The notes below the pieces were generated by a model. The model was not told the origin of the DNA, did not search any database, and was given only the letters and a program-made list of their open reading frames with translations. This document shows, piece by piece, positions 1 through 6,078 of a stretch of 6,261 nt of DNA. This DNA comes from an uncultured Peptococcaceae bacterium (GTDB lineage Bacteria > Bacillota > Peptococcia > Peptococcales > Peptococcaceae), in NCBI GenBank assembly GCA_902462325.1, contig CABQBF010000147.1, positions 1-6,261 on the forward strand, read 5' to 3'. How positions within the stretch are numbered: the stretch's first letter is position 1; each line of letters begins with the position of its first letter. The position numbers and the translations under genes were made by a program.

Positions 1-1
1 G

Positions 2-940
2 GTTCTGTTTACGGCGTTTCCGGAAATTAATATCGGCAAATTGACCTTCAATTTACAATTTTCCAATGCAGCTACTTCTCAGATGGTTTATCTCCATCAC
101 TGCAACGGCAATGGAGCCGCTATTACATTCCGAAATGACAGAACATTGTCTATTAGAGAAATGAGTGAAGGCATTCTGCGCACCCTTCAGCTTGCCGGAA
201 ACCACCGGCAATTGGCCCACTTGATTGAGTTGAATCGCTTCGGGCAGCTAGAAAATATCGATGTCATTATGGCGCAGGAAAAAAAGCGTATGTATGGCAT
301 TATCAGCGGCGACGAGGGCTGGAACCATGTGCCGGACCACTTGGCGGAGCAGCGCATTCAGGCCGATTGGAGCAGTCGCGATTTTGTGCAGTTTATTACC
401 TTTGGCAGTAATTTTTTATTGCTGAATTTGCTGGAATCTCCAGCGGCGCAGCGTTATCGTGAAAATCAGATGAAGTTTGGCAGTAACTATTATGGCGGGA
501 TGAATCCTTACTTTGCCATAAATCCGTCGGTGGCAGGCGTCAATCATGGCATTATCTATGCAGTGGAATTGGTAATGGCGATTAAAACCATTGCCCATCG
601 CATTTTGCAGATTCAGTCTTCGTTTCAAAAGAGCCGTACCGGCAATTTCAGTAAAGATATTAGCCGCACGAAGGATTATCGCCGGGAATTGATTTCTACG
701 TTAAATCGGGTGGAAAATATCGATATGACCGAGCTGGGCGAATTGGAAAAGGTTATTTTGAGCAGTCAGCAGATTACGCCTATTATAGATAAAATTAAAT
801 ATTTGCTGGAGCTGTTGGAATCGGAGCTGGATTTGATGTATCAGACCCGCACCAACACCATTGTCAATATTTTAACGATTATGGGGCTGTTGTTAACGGT
901 AGGCGGCACCATTTTAACCTGGTTTGATATTTTTGGTTGA
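2..940 (+). CDS. Unrecognised protein with a single C-terminal membrane segment (5' end outside the window)
   Basis: I do not recognise this family. The frame is open from base 2. The first start codon inside the window, TTG at 41, has no ribosome binding site before it, and the 13 codons upstream read like normal protein, so the true start is probably outside the window. Counting from the TTG as residue 1, the chain has 299 residues. It has a mixed soluble part, an aromatic and glycine-rich stretch around 140-170 (GSNYYGGMNPYFAINPSVAG), a helical, charged segment at about 185-265 that could form coiled coil, and one hydrophobic segment at about 274-294 ending four or five residues from the C-terminus. 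The R-x-N-x-x-x-N-x-LTI pattern entering that helix faintly resembles the first membrane helix of CorA-like proteins, but there is no second helix and no GMN motif. The stop abuts the ribosome binding site of the MerR gene, so the two are almost certainly co-transcribed. Inference: a membrane-anchored cytoplasmic protein controlled by, or acting with, that regulator. Confidence 0.75.
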   Translation, partial: VLFTAFPEINIGKLTFNLQFSNAATSQMVYLHHCNGNGAAITFRNDRTLSIREMSEGILRTLQLAGNHRQLAHLIELNRFGQLENIDVIMAQEKKRMYGIISGDEGWNHVPDHLAEQRIQADWSSRDFVQFITFGSNFLLLNLLESPAAQRYRENQMKFGSNYYGGMNPYFAINPSVAGVNHGIIYAVELVMAIKTIAHRILQIQSSFQKSRTGNFSKDISRTKDYRRELISTLNRVENIDMTELGELEKVILSSQQITPIIDKIKYLLELLESELDLMYQTRTNTIVNILTIMGLLLTVGGTILTWFDIFG

Positions 941-946
941 AAGGAG
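941..946 (+). promoter_or_regulatory. Ribosome binding site that sets the MerR start
   Basis: AAGGAG sits directly after the stop codon of the upstream gene (TGA 938-940) and 7 bases before ATG 954. It selects ATG 954 rather than the earlier in-frame TTG at 924, which has no such site and overlaps the upstream gene. The tight junction suggests translational coupling of the two genes. Confidence 0.85.
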
Positions 947-953
947 AACAGCG

Positions 954-1790
954 ATGGAGGAGCAGACCTATTATTCCATTGGAGAAGTAAGCAAAATCTG
1001 TAATATTTCCCGTAAGGCGCTGCGGTATTATGATGAGATTGGTCTTGTTTCGCCTGATAAAATCTGCGAGAATAATTACCGGTATTATAGCCGCCAAAAT
1101 ATGCTGCTGGTGCCAGTCATTCGCTATTATAAGCAGATGGGATTTAAGCTGGAGGAGATGCGCTGGCTTTTGTCAGGCGGCAGCTATCAGGCGTTGGAAT
1201 CTTCTTTTGAGGATAAAATTGCGGCCTTACATGAACAGGAGCAGGAAATTCACCGGCAGTATATTTCCATCAAGGAATGGTACGATTTAATTCAGGAAGC
1301 GGAGCAGGTGTTAGCAGGCGATATTCGGGAAGTGGCGGTTAAATTTGTGGAGAGCCAGAGATATTTGTTTATGGAGCAGGCCTTTGGCGGAAATTATCTG
1401 GAAGCCTTGATTAATATTGCTTTTACCAATTTTGTAGAGGGATTAGGCAATAAAAGCAAAGGCCCCATTCTTTTGCATTTCCCGTCGCTTGAACGCCATT
1501 TGCAGGGGGATGGTCAAACCATTCAGATTATGCAGCAGACGATTTTTGATTGTCCGCCGGAAAACCGCCTGCTGTTTGGCGGTACTATGATGCTGAGCTG
1601 TTATCATATCGGCGCTTATGAAAACCTGCCGGAAACCTATCAGAAAATGATGGACTGGGCTGCGCGCCATCATTATCAATGTATGGGAAATTGTTACGAG
1701 CGTTGTGTGACCGATTATTGGACGACGCGCAACAGTCAAGAATTTGTCACCGAATTGTTGATTCCGGTGCAGCGAAAAAATAAGGTATAA
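954..1790 (+). CDS. MerR-family transcriptional regulator with GyrI-like effector-binding domain
   Basis: A 278-residue one-component regulator of the BmrR type. The N-terminal winged helix-turn-helix is clear: YSIGEVSKICNISRKALRYYD at about residues 7-27, then the wing with NYRYYS at 41-46 and a second helical pair around 50-72. A long helix at about 82-118, rich in E, Q and K, is the usual antiparallel coiled-coil dimer linker. Residues from about 125 on form a GyrI/AraC effector-binding-like domain, with the typical late motif CYHIGAYENLPETYQ (216-230), a following DWA helix, and a C-terminal TELLIPV strand. In this family the C-terminal domain binds small, often hydrophobic or cationic molecules, and DNA distortion between -35 and -10 activates a promoter. 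There is no cysteine pattern of the metal-sensing MerR members. The gene is second in an operon behind the membrane protein. Its target promoter is presumably upstream of the window, so autoregulation cannot be checked here. The ligand is unknown. Confidence 0.93.
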   Translation: MEEQTYYSIGEVSKICNISRKALRYYDEIGLVSPDKICENNYRYYSRQNMLLVPVIRYYKQMGFKLEEMRWLLSGGSYQALESSFEDKIAALHEQEQEIHRQYISIKEWYDLIQEAEQVLAGDIREVAVKFVESQRYLFMEQAFGGNYLEALINIAFTNFVEGLGNKSKGPILLHFPSLERHLQGDGQTIQIMQQTIFDCPPENRLLFGGTMMLSCYHIGAYENLPETYQKMMDWAARHHYQCMGNCYERCVTDYWTTRNSQEFVTELLIPVQRKNKV

Positions 1791-1820
1791 GGTAATGCTC
1801 GGAGCTATAAATCGGGAGCA

Positions 1821-1862
1821 AAAAGGGGTTGTCGCCTGTATGCAACAACCCCTTTTGATTTT
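1821..1862 (+). terminator. Rho-independent terminator, probably shared by convergent genes
   Basis: A perfect 12-bp stem (AAAAGGGGTTGT at 1821-1832 pairing with ACAACCCCTTTT at 1845-1856) with a 12-base loop is followed by a T-rich tail (GATTTTTATCGTTTTTT). It lies about 30 bp after the MerR stop. Read from the other strand the same stem ends in TTTTT and sits about 65 bp past the stop of the minus-strand phosphoribosyltransferase gene, so it can serve both. Confidence 0.9.
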
Positions 1863-1921
1863 TATCGTTTTTTATTTCTTTGCACAATTTTCCAGATACA
1901 TTCTTTCACGCAAATGGGCGT

Positions 1922-2527
1922 TTAGTTTTCTTTTTGAATGACAGGCACTTCGATATCTTCTGCTTCTTCGTCTGGATGATAAACTTTGGCGATGGCGATA
2001 CAGATAATGGTTTTGTAGCCGGCTGCTTTTAGAATGTCGTGACCGGCTTTTAGAGAAGCGCCGTTGGTGGTTACGTCGTCAAACAGAATGGCGATGGATT
2101 CGTCGGTGATTTCACAGCAACGGGATTTTTCGATGGTAGCCATGTGACCGGCAACTTTTTCTTCGCTTTCCAGTGTTTTGGTGCGCACCAGACATTTGGC
2201 GGCGTCAAAGAAGGATTCGTTGGCGCGGCACAGGTCTTCTACCAGTGGATATAAACCAGATTTAAAGTTATCGATGGTGCAGGAAGGGAATGCATACAGA
2301 TGCACGTCTTCGCCTTCCAGCTCTTTGGTTAATCTCTGCCAGTAGGGATCGTTGTACAGATACCCACGGATGTAGTCTAAGGAGTCGCTGATGTTCTGAC
2401 GGAAGTTCAGCAAGCGATTGCAGTTATGATTATAAAATTCCTGTTTGTACATATCTACAGGATAATAGTCACATAAATACAGCAATTCAAAGTTGCCATC
2501 AGGATAAAAATAACGGTGTAGCTTCAT
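1922..2527 (-). CDS. ComF-like phosphoribosyltransferase domain protein
   Basis: A 201-residue protein with a type I phosphoribosyltransferase fold. The PRPP-binding loop is visible as IAILFDDVTTNGASL (residues 145-159), with the paired acidic residues D150-D151 and the TTNGAS turn. Upstream are a Y-AFPS-T strand/turn (about 78-84), a helix, and a VRT-T-E segment (about 114-121) where ComF proteins carry their R-K-T-Q region. After the loop comes the usual amphipathic helix and a strand (AGYKTIICIAIAKV). It lacks the N-terminal zinc-ribbon cysteines of classical ComF, and the first 70 residues, rich in Tyr and Asn, are not recognisable. Start ATG 2527 is preceded by GGAGGG (2540-2535) at 7-base spacing. 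No comFA-like helicase is adjacent. ComF proteins are linked to DNA uptake, but short standalone relatives have no settled role and may be nucleotide-related enzymes. The fold is well supported, the function is not. Confidence 0.85.
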   Translation of the reverse strand: MKLHRYFYPDGNFELLYLCDYYPVDMYKQEFYNHNCNRLLNFRQNISDSLDYIRGYLYNDPYWQRLTKELEGEDVHLYAFPSCTIDNFKSGLYPLVEDLCRANESFFDAAKCLVRTKTLESEEKVAGHMATIEKSRCCEITDESIAILFDDVTTNGASLKAGHDILKAAGYKTIICIAIAKVYHPDEEAEDIEVPVIQKEN

Positions 2528-2534
2528 AATAATG

Positions 2535-2540
2535 CCCTCC
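2535..2540 (-). promoter_or_regulatory. Ribosome binding site of the phosphoribosyltransferase gene
   Basis: GGAGGG read on the minus strand, 7 bases before ATG 2527. It is a near-perfect anti-16S match and fixes the start. Confidence 0.85.
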
Positions 2541-2586
2541 AGTGTATAAGTTATAAATTTGGTTCTGATAGATATTAGCCAGTTTT

Positions 2587-2603
2587 TATATGTTAAGCAT
2601 ATA
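2587..2603 (-). repeat. Small inverted repeat in the leader of the phosphoribosyltransferase mRNA
   Basis: TATATG (2587-2592) and CATATA (2598-2603) are perfect inverted arms around a 5-base loop. The element lies about 60-75 bases upstream of the start codon and just downstream of the predicted transcription start. It could be an operator half-site pair or a weak RNA hairpin. AT-rich sequence of this kind also forms such palindromes by chance. Confidence 0.35.
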
Positions 2604-2625
2604 TAAGAACTTTCTTATTACATTT

Positions 2626-2654
2626 ATTATATAAAATTTTCTGTATCATTACAA
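2626..2654 (-). promoter_or_regulatory. Sigma-70-type promoter for the phosphoribosyltransferase gene
   Basis: On the minus strand, TTGTAA (2654-2649), a 17-base spacer, and a perfect TATAAT (2631-2626). The start of transcription would be near 2619, giving a leader of about 90 nt before ATG 2527. The -35 box matches four of six consensus positions, and the spacing is optimal. Confidence 0.6.
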
Positions 2655-2806
2655 TAAAAGAATTCATAATGACATAAAATTTTGGCAATAGCCCCAAGGT
2701 ATCTGTGCCTTTGCCTAATAATTAGTTCTAGTCTATCTGATTTCTGGTAAAAAGTAAAGAAAAATTTAGAAGGAACAGGCCAACGATTCTTGAAATCATT
2801 TTATGT

Positions 2807-2835
2807 TTGTTATTTTGTGCGTTTCCTGTTATGAT
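2807..2835 (+). promoter_or_regulatory. Extended -10 sigma-70-type promoter for the cca operon
   Basis: TTGTTA (2807-2812), a 17-base spacer, and TATGAT (2830-2835), with a TG at 2827-2828 placed one base before the -10 box as in extended -10 promoters. The -35 matches four and the -10 five of six consensus positions. Transcription would begin near 2842, leaving a leader of about 80 nt. Confidence 0.6.
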
Positions 2836-2922
2836 AAAGGCAGCAAATTGATTTTATGCAGAAGATTTTGTAAAAAGAAGCAGATATTCATATAGAAATC
2901 AGGAAAGTGCGAGGCGTATTTT

Positions 2923-4266
2923 ATGAAAATCGAAATTCCCTGGCAGTGTCAGCAAATTTTGGATTGTTTTGCGGCCCATCATTTGCAAGCCTATTTGGTG
3001 GGCGGCTGCGTGCGGGACAGTTTATTGGGAAAATCCCCTAAGGATTGGGATATTTGCACCGAAGCTCTGCCGGAACAGGTACAGGAACTGTTTCGGCAGG
3101 AAAAGGTGATTTTGACCGGGTTGCAGCATGGCACGGTGACGGTGCTGTTGGGCGGTATGCCGGTGGAAATTACCACCTATCGCATCGACGGCGCTTATGA
3201 GGATCATCGCCATCCAAAGGAGGTATTTTTCACCAACAGCCTGCGGGAGGATTTGAGCCGCAGAGATTTTACCATCAATGCTTTGGCCTACCATCCGAAA
3301 GAGGGCGTGATTGATTATTTTCATGGCTTGGAGGACTTGGAGCAGGGTATCATCCGCTGTGTGGGAGACGCGGCCAGCCGTTATCAGGAGGACGGCTTGC
3401 GCATTATGCGGGCTATCCGCTTTGCCTGTGTGCTCAATTTTCAGTTTGAACAGGAAACGGAGCAGGCTATCCGGCAATACAGCTATTTGCTGCGCAATAT
3501 TGCCCGGGAGCGCATTCAGGTGGAGTTTGATAAAATTTTGACCAGCTCCTGGGCCGCCTATGGTTTGGAAACTTTGGCCCGTCTGGATTGTTTTCCTTAC
3601 TTTTTGCCGGAAATCTGCCACACCTGGCAATTTGCCCAGGAGGGCGGGCGGCATCAGTTTGATATTTTTACCCATACCAAAAAGGCGGTGGCGTTAGCGC
3701 CGCCTACGGTGGTATTGCGGTTGACTATGCTGCTGCACGACATTGGCAAGCCCTTTGTGTGGCAGCGAGAGGGACAGCGGGATACATTCCCCGGGCACAG
3801 TCTGGTAGGCGCCCAATTGGCCGGAAAAATTTTGGAGCGGATGCGCTATGACAAAAAAACGATTGCCCAGGTGCGGGAACTAATCGCCCAGCATGAACGG
3901 CTGCTTACCGCCGACGATGTTTGTCTGCGGCAGGCCATAGCCGATTTGGGCGAGGACGGGCTGCGCAATTTAATTGCGGTGAAGCGGGCCGATGTATGGG
4001 CCCATAGCGATGCTATGGCCCAACTGCCCTTGGAACCTTTTGACCAAATGGAAGCCATGCTGGAGCAGATACAGAAACGGGGCGATTGCTGCTCCTTAAA
4101 GCAGTTGGCTGTTTCCGGTCAGGATATGCTGGCGCTGGGCTGCAAGGGCCGTCAAATTGGAGAGCTTTTGCAGCAATTATTGCAGCAGGTGTTGTTGGAA
4201 CCGGCACGCAATGACAGAGCCTATTTATTGCAGCAAGCAGAAAACCTGCTGGCTGGTACAGAATAG
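2923..4266 (+). CDS. cca: CCA-adding tRNA nucleotidyltransferase with HD domain
   Basis: A 447-residue class II nucleotidyltransferase that builds or repairs the 3'-CCA end of tRNAs in the cytoplasm. The head domain carries the flexible-loop/catalytic motif LVGGCVRDSLLGKSPKDWDI (25-44), with metal-binding D41 and D43, then RRDFTINALAY (113-123). The tRNA-facing neck carries EDGLRIMRAIRFA (156-168) and RERIQVEF (195-202). An HD phosphohydrolase domain follows, with TMLLHDIGKPF (268-278, H272-D273) and GHSLVGAQLA (291-300). The C-terminal VSGQDMLALGCKGRQIGELL (398-417) is the standard end of this subfamily. Length and motif order are normal, and nothing looks damaged. Start ATG 2923 has GAGG at 2911-2914 with 8-base spacing. 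It is the first gene of a plus-strand operon; the next start is 26 bp past its stop. Motifs cannot separate a full CCA-adding enzyme from an A-adding or CC-adding partner, but no second nucleotidyltransferase is seen here. Confidence 0.96.
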   Translation: MKIEIPWQCQQILDCFAAHHLQAYLVGGCVRDSLLGKSPKDWDICTEALPEQVQELFRQEKVILTGLQHGTVTVLLGGMPVEITTYRIDGAYEDHRHPKEVFFTNSLREDLSRRDFTINALAYHPKEGVIDYFHGLEDLEQGIIRCVGDAASRYQEDGLRIMRAIRFACVLNFQFEQETEQAIRQYSYLLRNIARERIQVEFDKILTSSWAAYGLETLARLDCFPYFLPEICHTWQFAQEGGRHQFDIFTHTKKAVALAPPTVVLRLTMLLHDIGKPFVWQREGQRDTFPGHSLVGAQLAGKILERMRYDKKTIAQVRELIAQHERLLTADDVCLRQAIADLGEDGLRNLIAVKRADVWAHSDAMAQLPLEPFDQMEAMLEQIQKRGDCCSLKQLAVSGQDMLALGCKGRQIGELLQQLLQQVLLEPARNDRAYLLQQAENLLAGTE

Positions 4267-4292
4267 AACGATGGAAGGCAGAGAGATATGTT

Positions 4293-5066
4293 ATGGAAGT
4301 AATTCAATCGGAGCAAAATCAGTGGCTGAAACGGTGCCGCGCTTTACAACAGAAAAAATACCGGCAGCAATACCGGCAATTTGTAGCCGAAGGGCTGCGC
4401 TTTGTGCAGGAGGCGTTGCAGCATAACGCGGCACAGGTGGTGCTGGTGGACGAGCAAAAACAGGAGCTGTTACAGCAGCTACAGGTGCCGGAGCACACCT
4501 TGCTTTATCTGGTGAAGGCCGGTTTGCTGGACGCAGTGCTGCATACGGTGCATCCCCAGGGCATTGTTGCCATTGCCCAGCAAAGTCAGTGGGATTGGCA
4601 GGCTGTAGCTGCAATGGAGCAGATTGTAATTCTTGACGGGGTGCAGGATCCGGGCAATGTGGGCACCATTATGCGTACGGCGCTGGCTTCCGGCACCGAG
4701 GCTATGCTGTGCTTAAAAGGTACGGTGGATTTATATAACGATAAAACGTTGCGCTCCACTATGGGTGCGGTGTTTCAACTGCCGGTATATCAGATTGACG
4801 ATGTGGAGGCTATGCAGGCCGATTTGCACCGCTGGGGATTTCAATTGGCAGTGGCCGATATTCGAGCCAAACAGTATTATTATCAGATGGAGTTTCCCCA
4901 AAAAACGGCTTTGGTGGTCAGCAACGAAGCCAACGGCCCCCAACGCATCAAGCAGGGCGACTTGCTGGTAAAAATTCCGCTTTATCAGCAGGCCGAATCG
5001 CTGAATGTGGCGGTGGCGGCGGGAATCTTGCTGTACGCCATCCGTACCGGTAAGGAGGGAAATTGA
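4293..5066 (+). CDS. SpoU/TrmH-family (SPOUT) RNA 2'-O-ribose methyltransferase
   Basis: A 257-residue AdoMet-dependent methyltransferase of the RlmB/YsgA type, acting on rRNA or tRNA. The N-terminal substrate-binding domain (about 1-95) begins with I-S-N-K and KKYRQQYRQFVAEG (21-34), as usual for these enzymes. The knotted catalytic domain has motif 1 LDGVQDPGNVGTIMRTA (114-130, with N122 and R128), the K-LRSTMGAVFQLP stretch (151-164), motif 2 VVSNEANGP (208-216) and motif 3 IPLYQQAESLNVAVAAGILLY (228-248). Motif 2 departs from the usual GNEG-G form: the first Gly is Ser and the next is Ala. ATG 4293 is preceded by purine-rich AGAGAG at 4280-4285 and GGAAGG at 4273-4278, a weak site. It lies 26 bp behind cca and is probably co-transcribed with it. 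In other Bacillota a relative of this gene often precedes pheS, but here it does not. The exact target nucleotide cannot be told from sequence. Confidence 0.93.
   Translation: MEVIQSEQNQWLKRCRALQQKKYRQQYRQFVAEGLRFVQEALQHNAAQVVLVDEQKQELLQQLQVPEHTLLYLVKAGLLDAVLHTVHPQGIVAIAQQSQWDWQAVAAMEQIVILDGVQDPGNVGTIMRTALASGTEAMLCLKGTVDLYNDKTLRSTMGAVFQLPVYQIDDVEAMQADLHRWGFQLAVADIRAKQYYYQMEFPQKTALVVSNEANGPQRIKQGDLLVKIPLYQQAESLNVAVAAGILLYAIRTGKEGN
5053..5058 (+). promoter_or_regulatory. Strong ribosome binding site of the 79-residue protein
   Basis: AGGAGG, 9 bases before ATG 5068, lies inside the last codons of the methyltransferase gene. The strength and placement of this site are the main support that the small downstream frame is a real gene. 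Confidence 0.85.
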
Positions 5067-5067
5067 G

Positions 5068-5307
5068 ATGTTTCGTCCAAAATGGCAGGAAGTGTATTGG
5101 TATTTGGGACAAAATGAAGCAGACAAATGGACTTTTATGACCAAAGCCTGTGAAAACGACTGGATGGATTTGTACCATATCAGTATGGGCAACTGTTATC
5201 ACAGCAAAGAAGAAGCCATCGACGACGTGTATGAGATGCTGTCGAAGATTACCCAGGAGGATGGGTATGGGGTGTGGCAGAGAGAGGGAGACCATACTGC
5301 GTTTTAA
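5068..5307 (+). CDS. Small tryptophan-rich protein of unknown function (79 residues)
   Basis: I do not recognise a named family. The gene starts one base after the methyltransferase stop (TGA 5064-5066) behind a near-perfect AGGAGG, so it is very likely translated and in the same operon. The product is small, acidic, soluble and aromatic: Trp at residues 6, 11, 21, 32 and 70, and several Tyr. It has no membrane segment, signal peptide or cysteine-pair metal site. The middle stretch HISMGNCYHSKEEAIDDV (43-60) resembles the GN-F-T-EEA pattern seen in many small hypothetical and phage-encoded proteins of Bacillota, where a strand-turn-helix follows several beta strands; this likeness is from memory and weak. 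A role near RNA modification would be only guilt by association. Confidence 0.8.
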   Translation: MFRPKWQEVYWYLGQNEADKWTFMTKACENDWMDLYHISMGNCYHSKEEAIDDVYEMLSKITQEDGYGVWQREGDHTAF

Positions 5308-5350
5308 GGCAGACTTGTCTTTTTTGCGGCTGATGTTGTCGCTTTATCAA

Positions 5351-5390
5351 AAAATGGATAAACATGGATAGAAATGGATAGAGATAGGGG
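5351..5390. repeat. 10-bp tandem repeat, three copies plus a degenerate fourth
   Basis: AAAATGGATA, AACATGGATA and GAAATGGATA follow each other exactly at 5351-5380, and GAGATAGGGG at 5381-5390 is a decayed fourth unit. The shared core is ATGGATA. The array lies in the 110-bp gap before the prolyl-tRNA deacylase-like gene and ends 14 bases before its ribosome binding site. The unit is close to one helical turn, so a protein could read it on one face of the DNA. It may equally be a slippage product without function. Confidence 0.75.
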
Positions 5391-5404
5391 TATCATCACA
5401 GATT

Positions 5405-5410
5405 GGAGGG
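5405..5410 (+). promoter_or_regulatory. Ribosome binding site selecting a TTG start
   Basis: GGAGGG lies 7 bases before TTG 5418 and 13 bases before ATG 5424. The spacing favours TTG 5418 as the start of the deacylase-like gene, with ATG 5424 two codons later as the alternative. Confidence 0.7.
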
Positions 5411-5417
5411 ACTATCG

Positions 5418-5905
5418 TTGAAAATGGGACAGGCGGCGGTGCTGGCTTGGCTGGAAGAGCGGGGGATTGGTTATGAATTGGCAGCCCATAAAGGGATCTA
5501 TACCAGCGCGGAAGGGCAGGAACTGCATCTGCCCAAAGCGGAGCGGGTGGCGAAAAATTTATTTTTACGGGATGATAAAAAACAGCGGTATTTTTTGCTG
5601 GCGGTACGACAGGATAAAAAGGTAGATTTAAAGGCTCTGCGGCAGATGGTATCCAGCTGTCCGCTGACCTTTGCCTCCGAGCAGGACTTATTGATATCCT
5701 GGGCTTGCCCAAAGGCTGGGTGACGCCGTTGGGGATATTGTATGACCAGGCTTGCCGGGTAGAGGTGCTGGTGAACAGCTTTTTTGCCGATGGAGAAATT
5801 GGTGTGCATCCCAATGATAACAGAGCCACCGTCTGGCTGCAAACTGCTGATTTGCTGCAGCTTATCAGGCAGCATGGCAATCGGGCGGTGCTGGTGGAGT
5901 TATAG
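5418..5905 (+). pseudogene. PrdX/ProX-type prolyl-tRNA editing deacylase, frame broken by a one-base loss
   Basis: This family (YbaK/ProX fold) hydrolyses mischarged tRNA in trans; the PrdX/ProXp-ala branch clears Ala-tRNA(Pro) made by prolyl-tRNA synthetase. The first part (5418 to about 5692) has the N-terminal L-ERGI-YEL-AHKG (about 12-26), the YTSAEG segment, AKNLFLRD (45-52, whose K46 matches the conserved lysine of the family) and LTFASEQDLL. Uninterrupted, this frame ends at TGA 5721-5723 after an unrelated tail (SWACPKAG). The second part continues one frame back from about 5690 as DILGLPKGWVTPLGILYD and goes on through the VHPNDNRATVWL motif to TAG 5903-5905. Joined, they give about 162 residues, the normal family length, with every expected motif, so one base appears to be missing around 5688-5694. 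No slippery heptamer or stem-loop suggests programmed shifting. Either the gene is recently broken or the base is a sequencing error; good codon use and motif preservation on both sides favour a very recent event or an error. Confidence 0.88.
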
Positions 5906-5912
5906 ATAAAGG

Positions 5913-5957
5913 AAAAATCGTTTCGGAGAGGGCGCACTGCCGGTAGAAACGGTTTTT
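5913..5957 (+). terminator. Probable terminator after the deacylase-like gene
   Basis: AAAAATCGTTTC (5913-5924) pairs with GAAACGGTTTTT (5946-5957) over 12 positions including one U-G pair, and GGC/GCC (5931-5933/5939-5941) can pair within the loop. The last five U of the 3' arm would be the release tract. It begins 8 bases past the stop at 5905. The loop is long, so it is less sure than the two other terminators here. Confidence 0.6.
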
Positions 5958-6078
5958 GGCGTTAAAACGGTTTGGAATTGAAGATGAAGCATTATATCAA
6001 ACAGGCAGGGAAGAGCTGTAAAAAAGGAAACTGGCGGCTTTCTGTCTGCTTTTTGAAAGGGGCATACCTTATAATATG

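Larger units (their letters stand above)
2528..2922. other. AT-rich divergent spacer of 395 bp
   Basis: The spacer separates the minus-strand phosphoribosyltransferase gene from the plus-strand cca operon. It holds one promoter facing each way (2626-2654 and 2807-2835), a small inverted repeat at 2587-2603 and the two untranslated leaders. The central part (about 2655-2806) shows no open frame of note, no tRNA-like cloverleaf and no recognisable riboswitch or T-box; in particular I found no T-box antiterminator bulge or terminator hairpin ahead of cca. Confidence 0.6.

Noticed and set aside
41..43. TTG 41 as the start of the first gene
   Set aside because: No ribosome binding site precedes it, and the frame stays open with protein-like sequence to the window edge, so the real start is most likely upstream.
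3022..3675. A long open frame of 217 codons on the minus strand inside cca
   Set aside because: It is antisense to strongly conserved cca motifs, has no ribosome binding site and no recognisable domain. It is a shadow of the coding bias of cca.
5310..5326. Possible short terminator (AGA-CTTG-TCT followed by six T) after the 79-residue protein gene
   Set aside because: The stem is only three or four base pairs, too weak for a terminator. Read-through into the deacylase-like gene remains possible.
5685..5700. Programmed -1 frameshifting as an explanation for the split deacylase-like gene
   Set aside because: No X-XXY-YYZ slippery heptamer and no downstream pseudoknot-like structure at the junction, and the family is not known to use recoding.
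6070..6075. A perfect TATAAT on the plus strand just before the bidirectional terminator
   Set aside because: No -35 box at a workable distance (the nearest TTGAAA is only 11 bases away), and a transcript would start inside or at the terminator stem.
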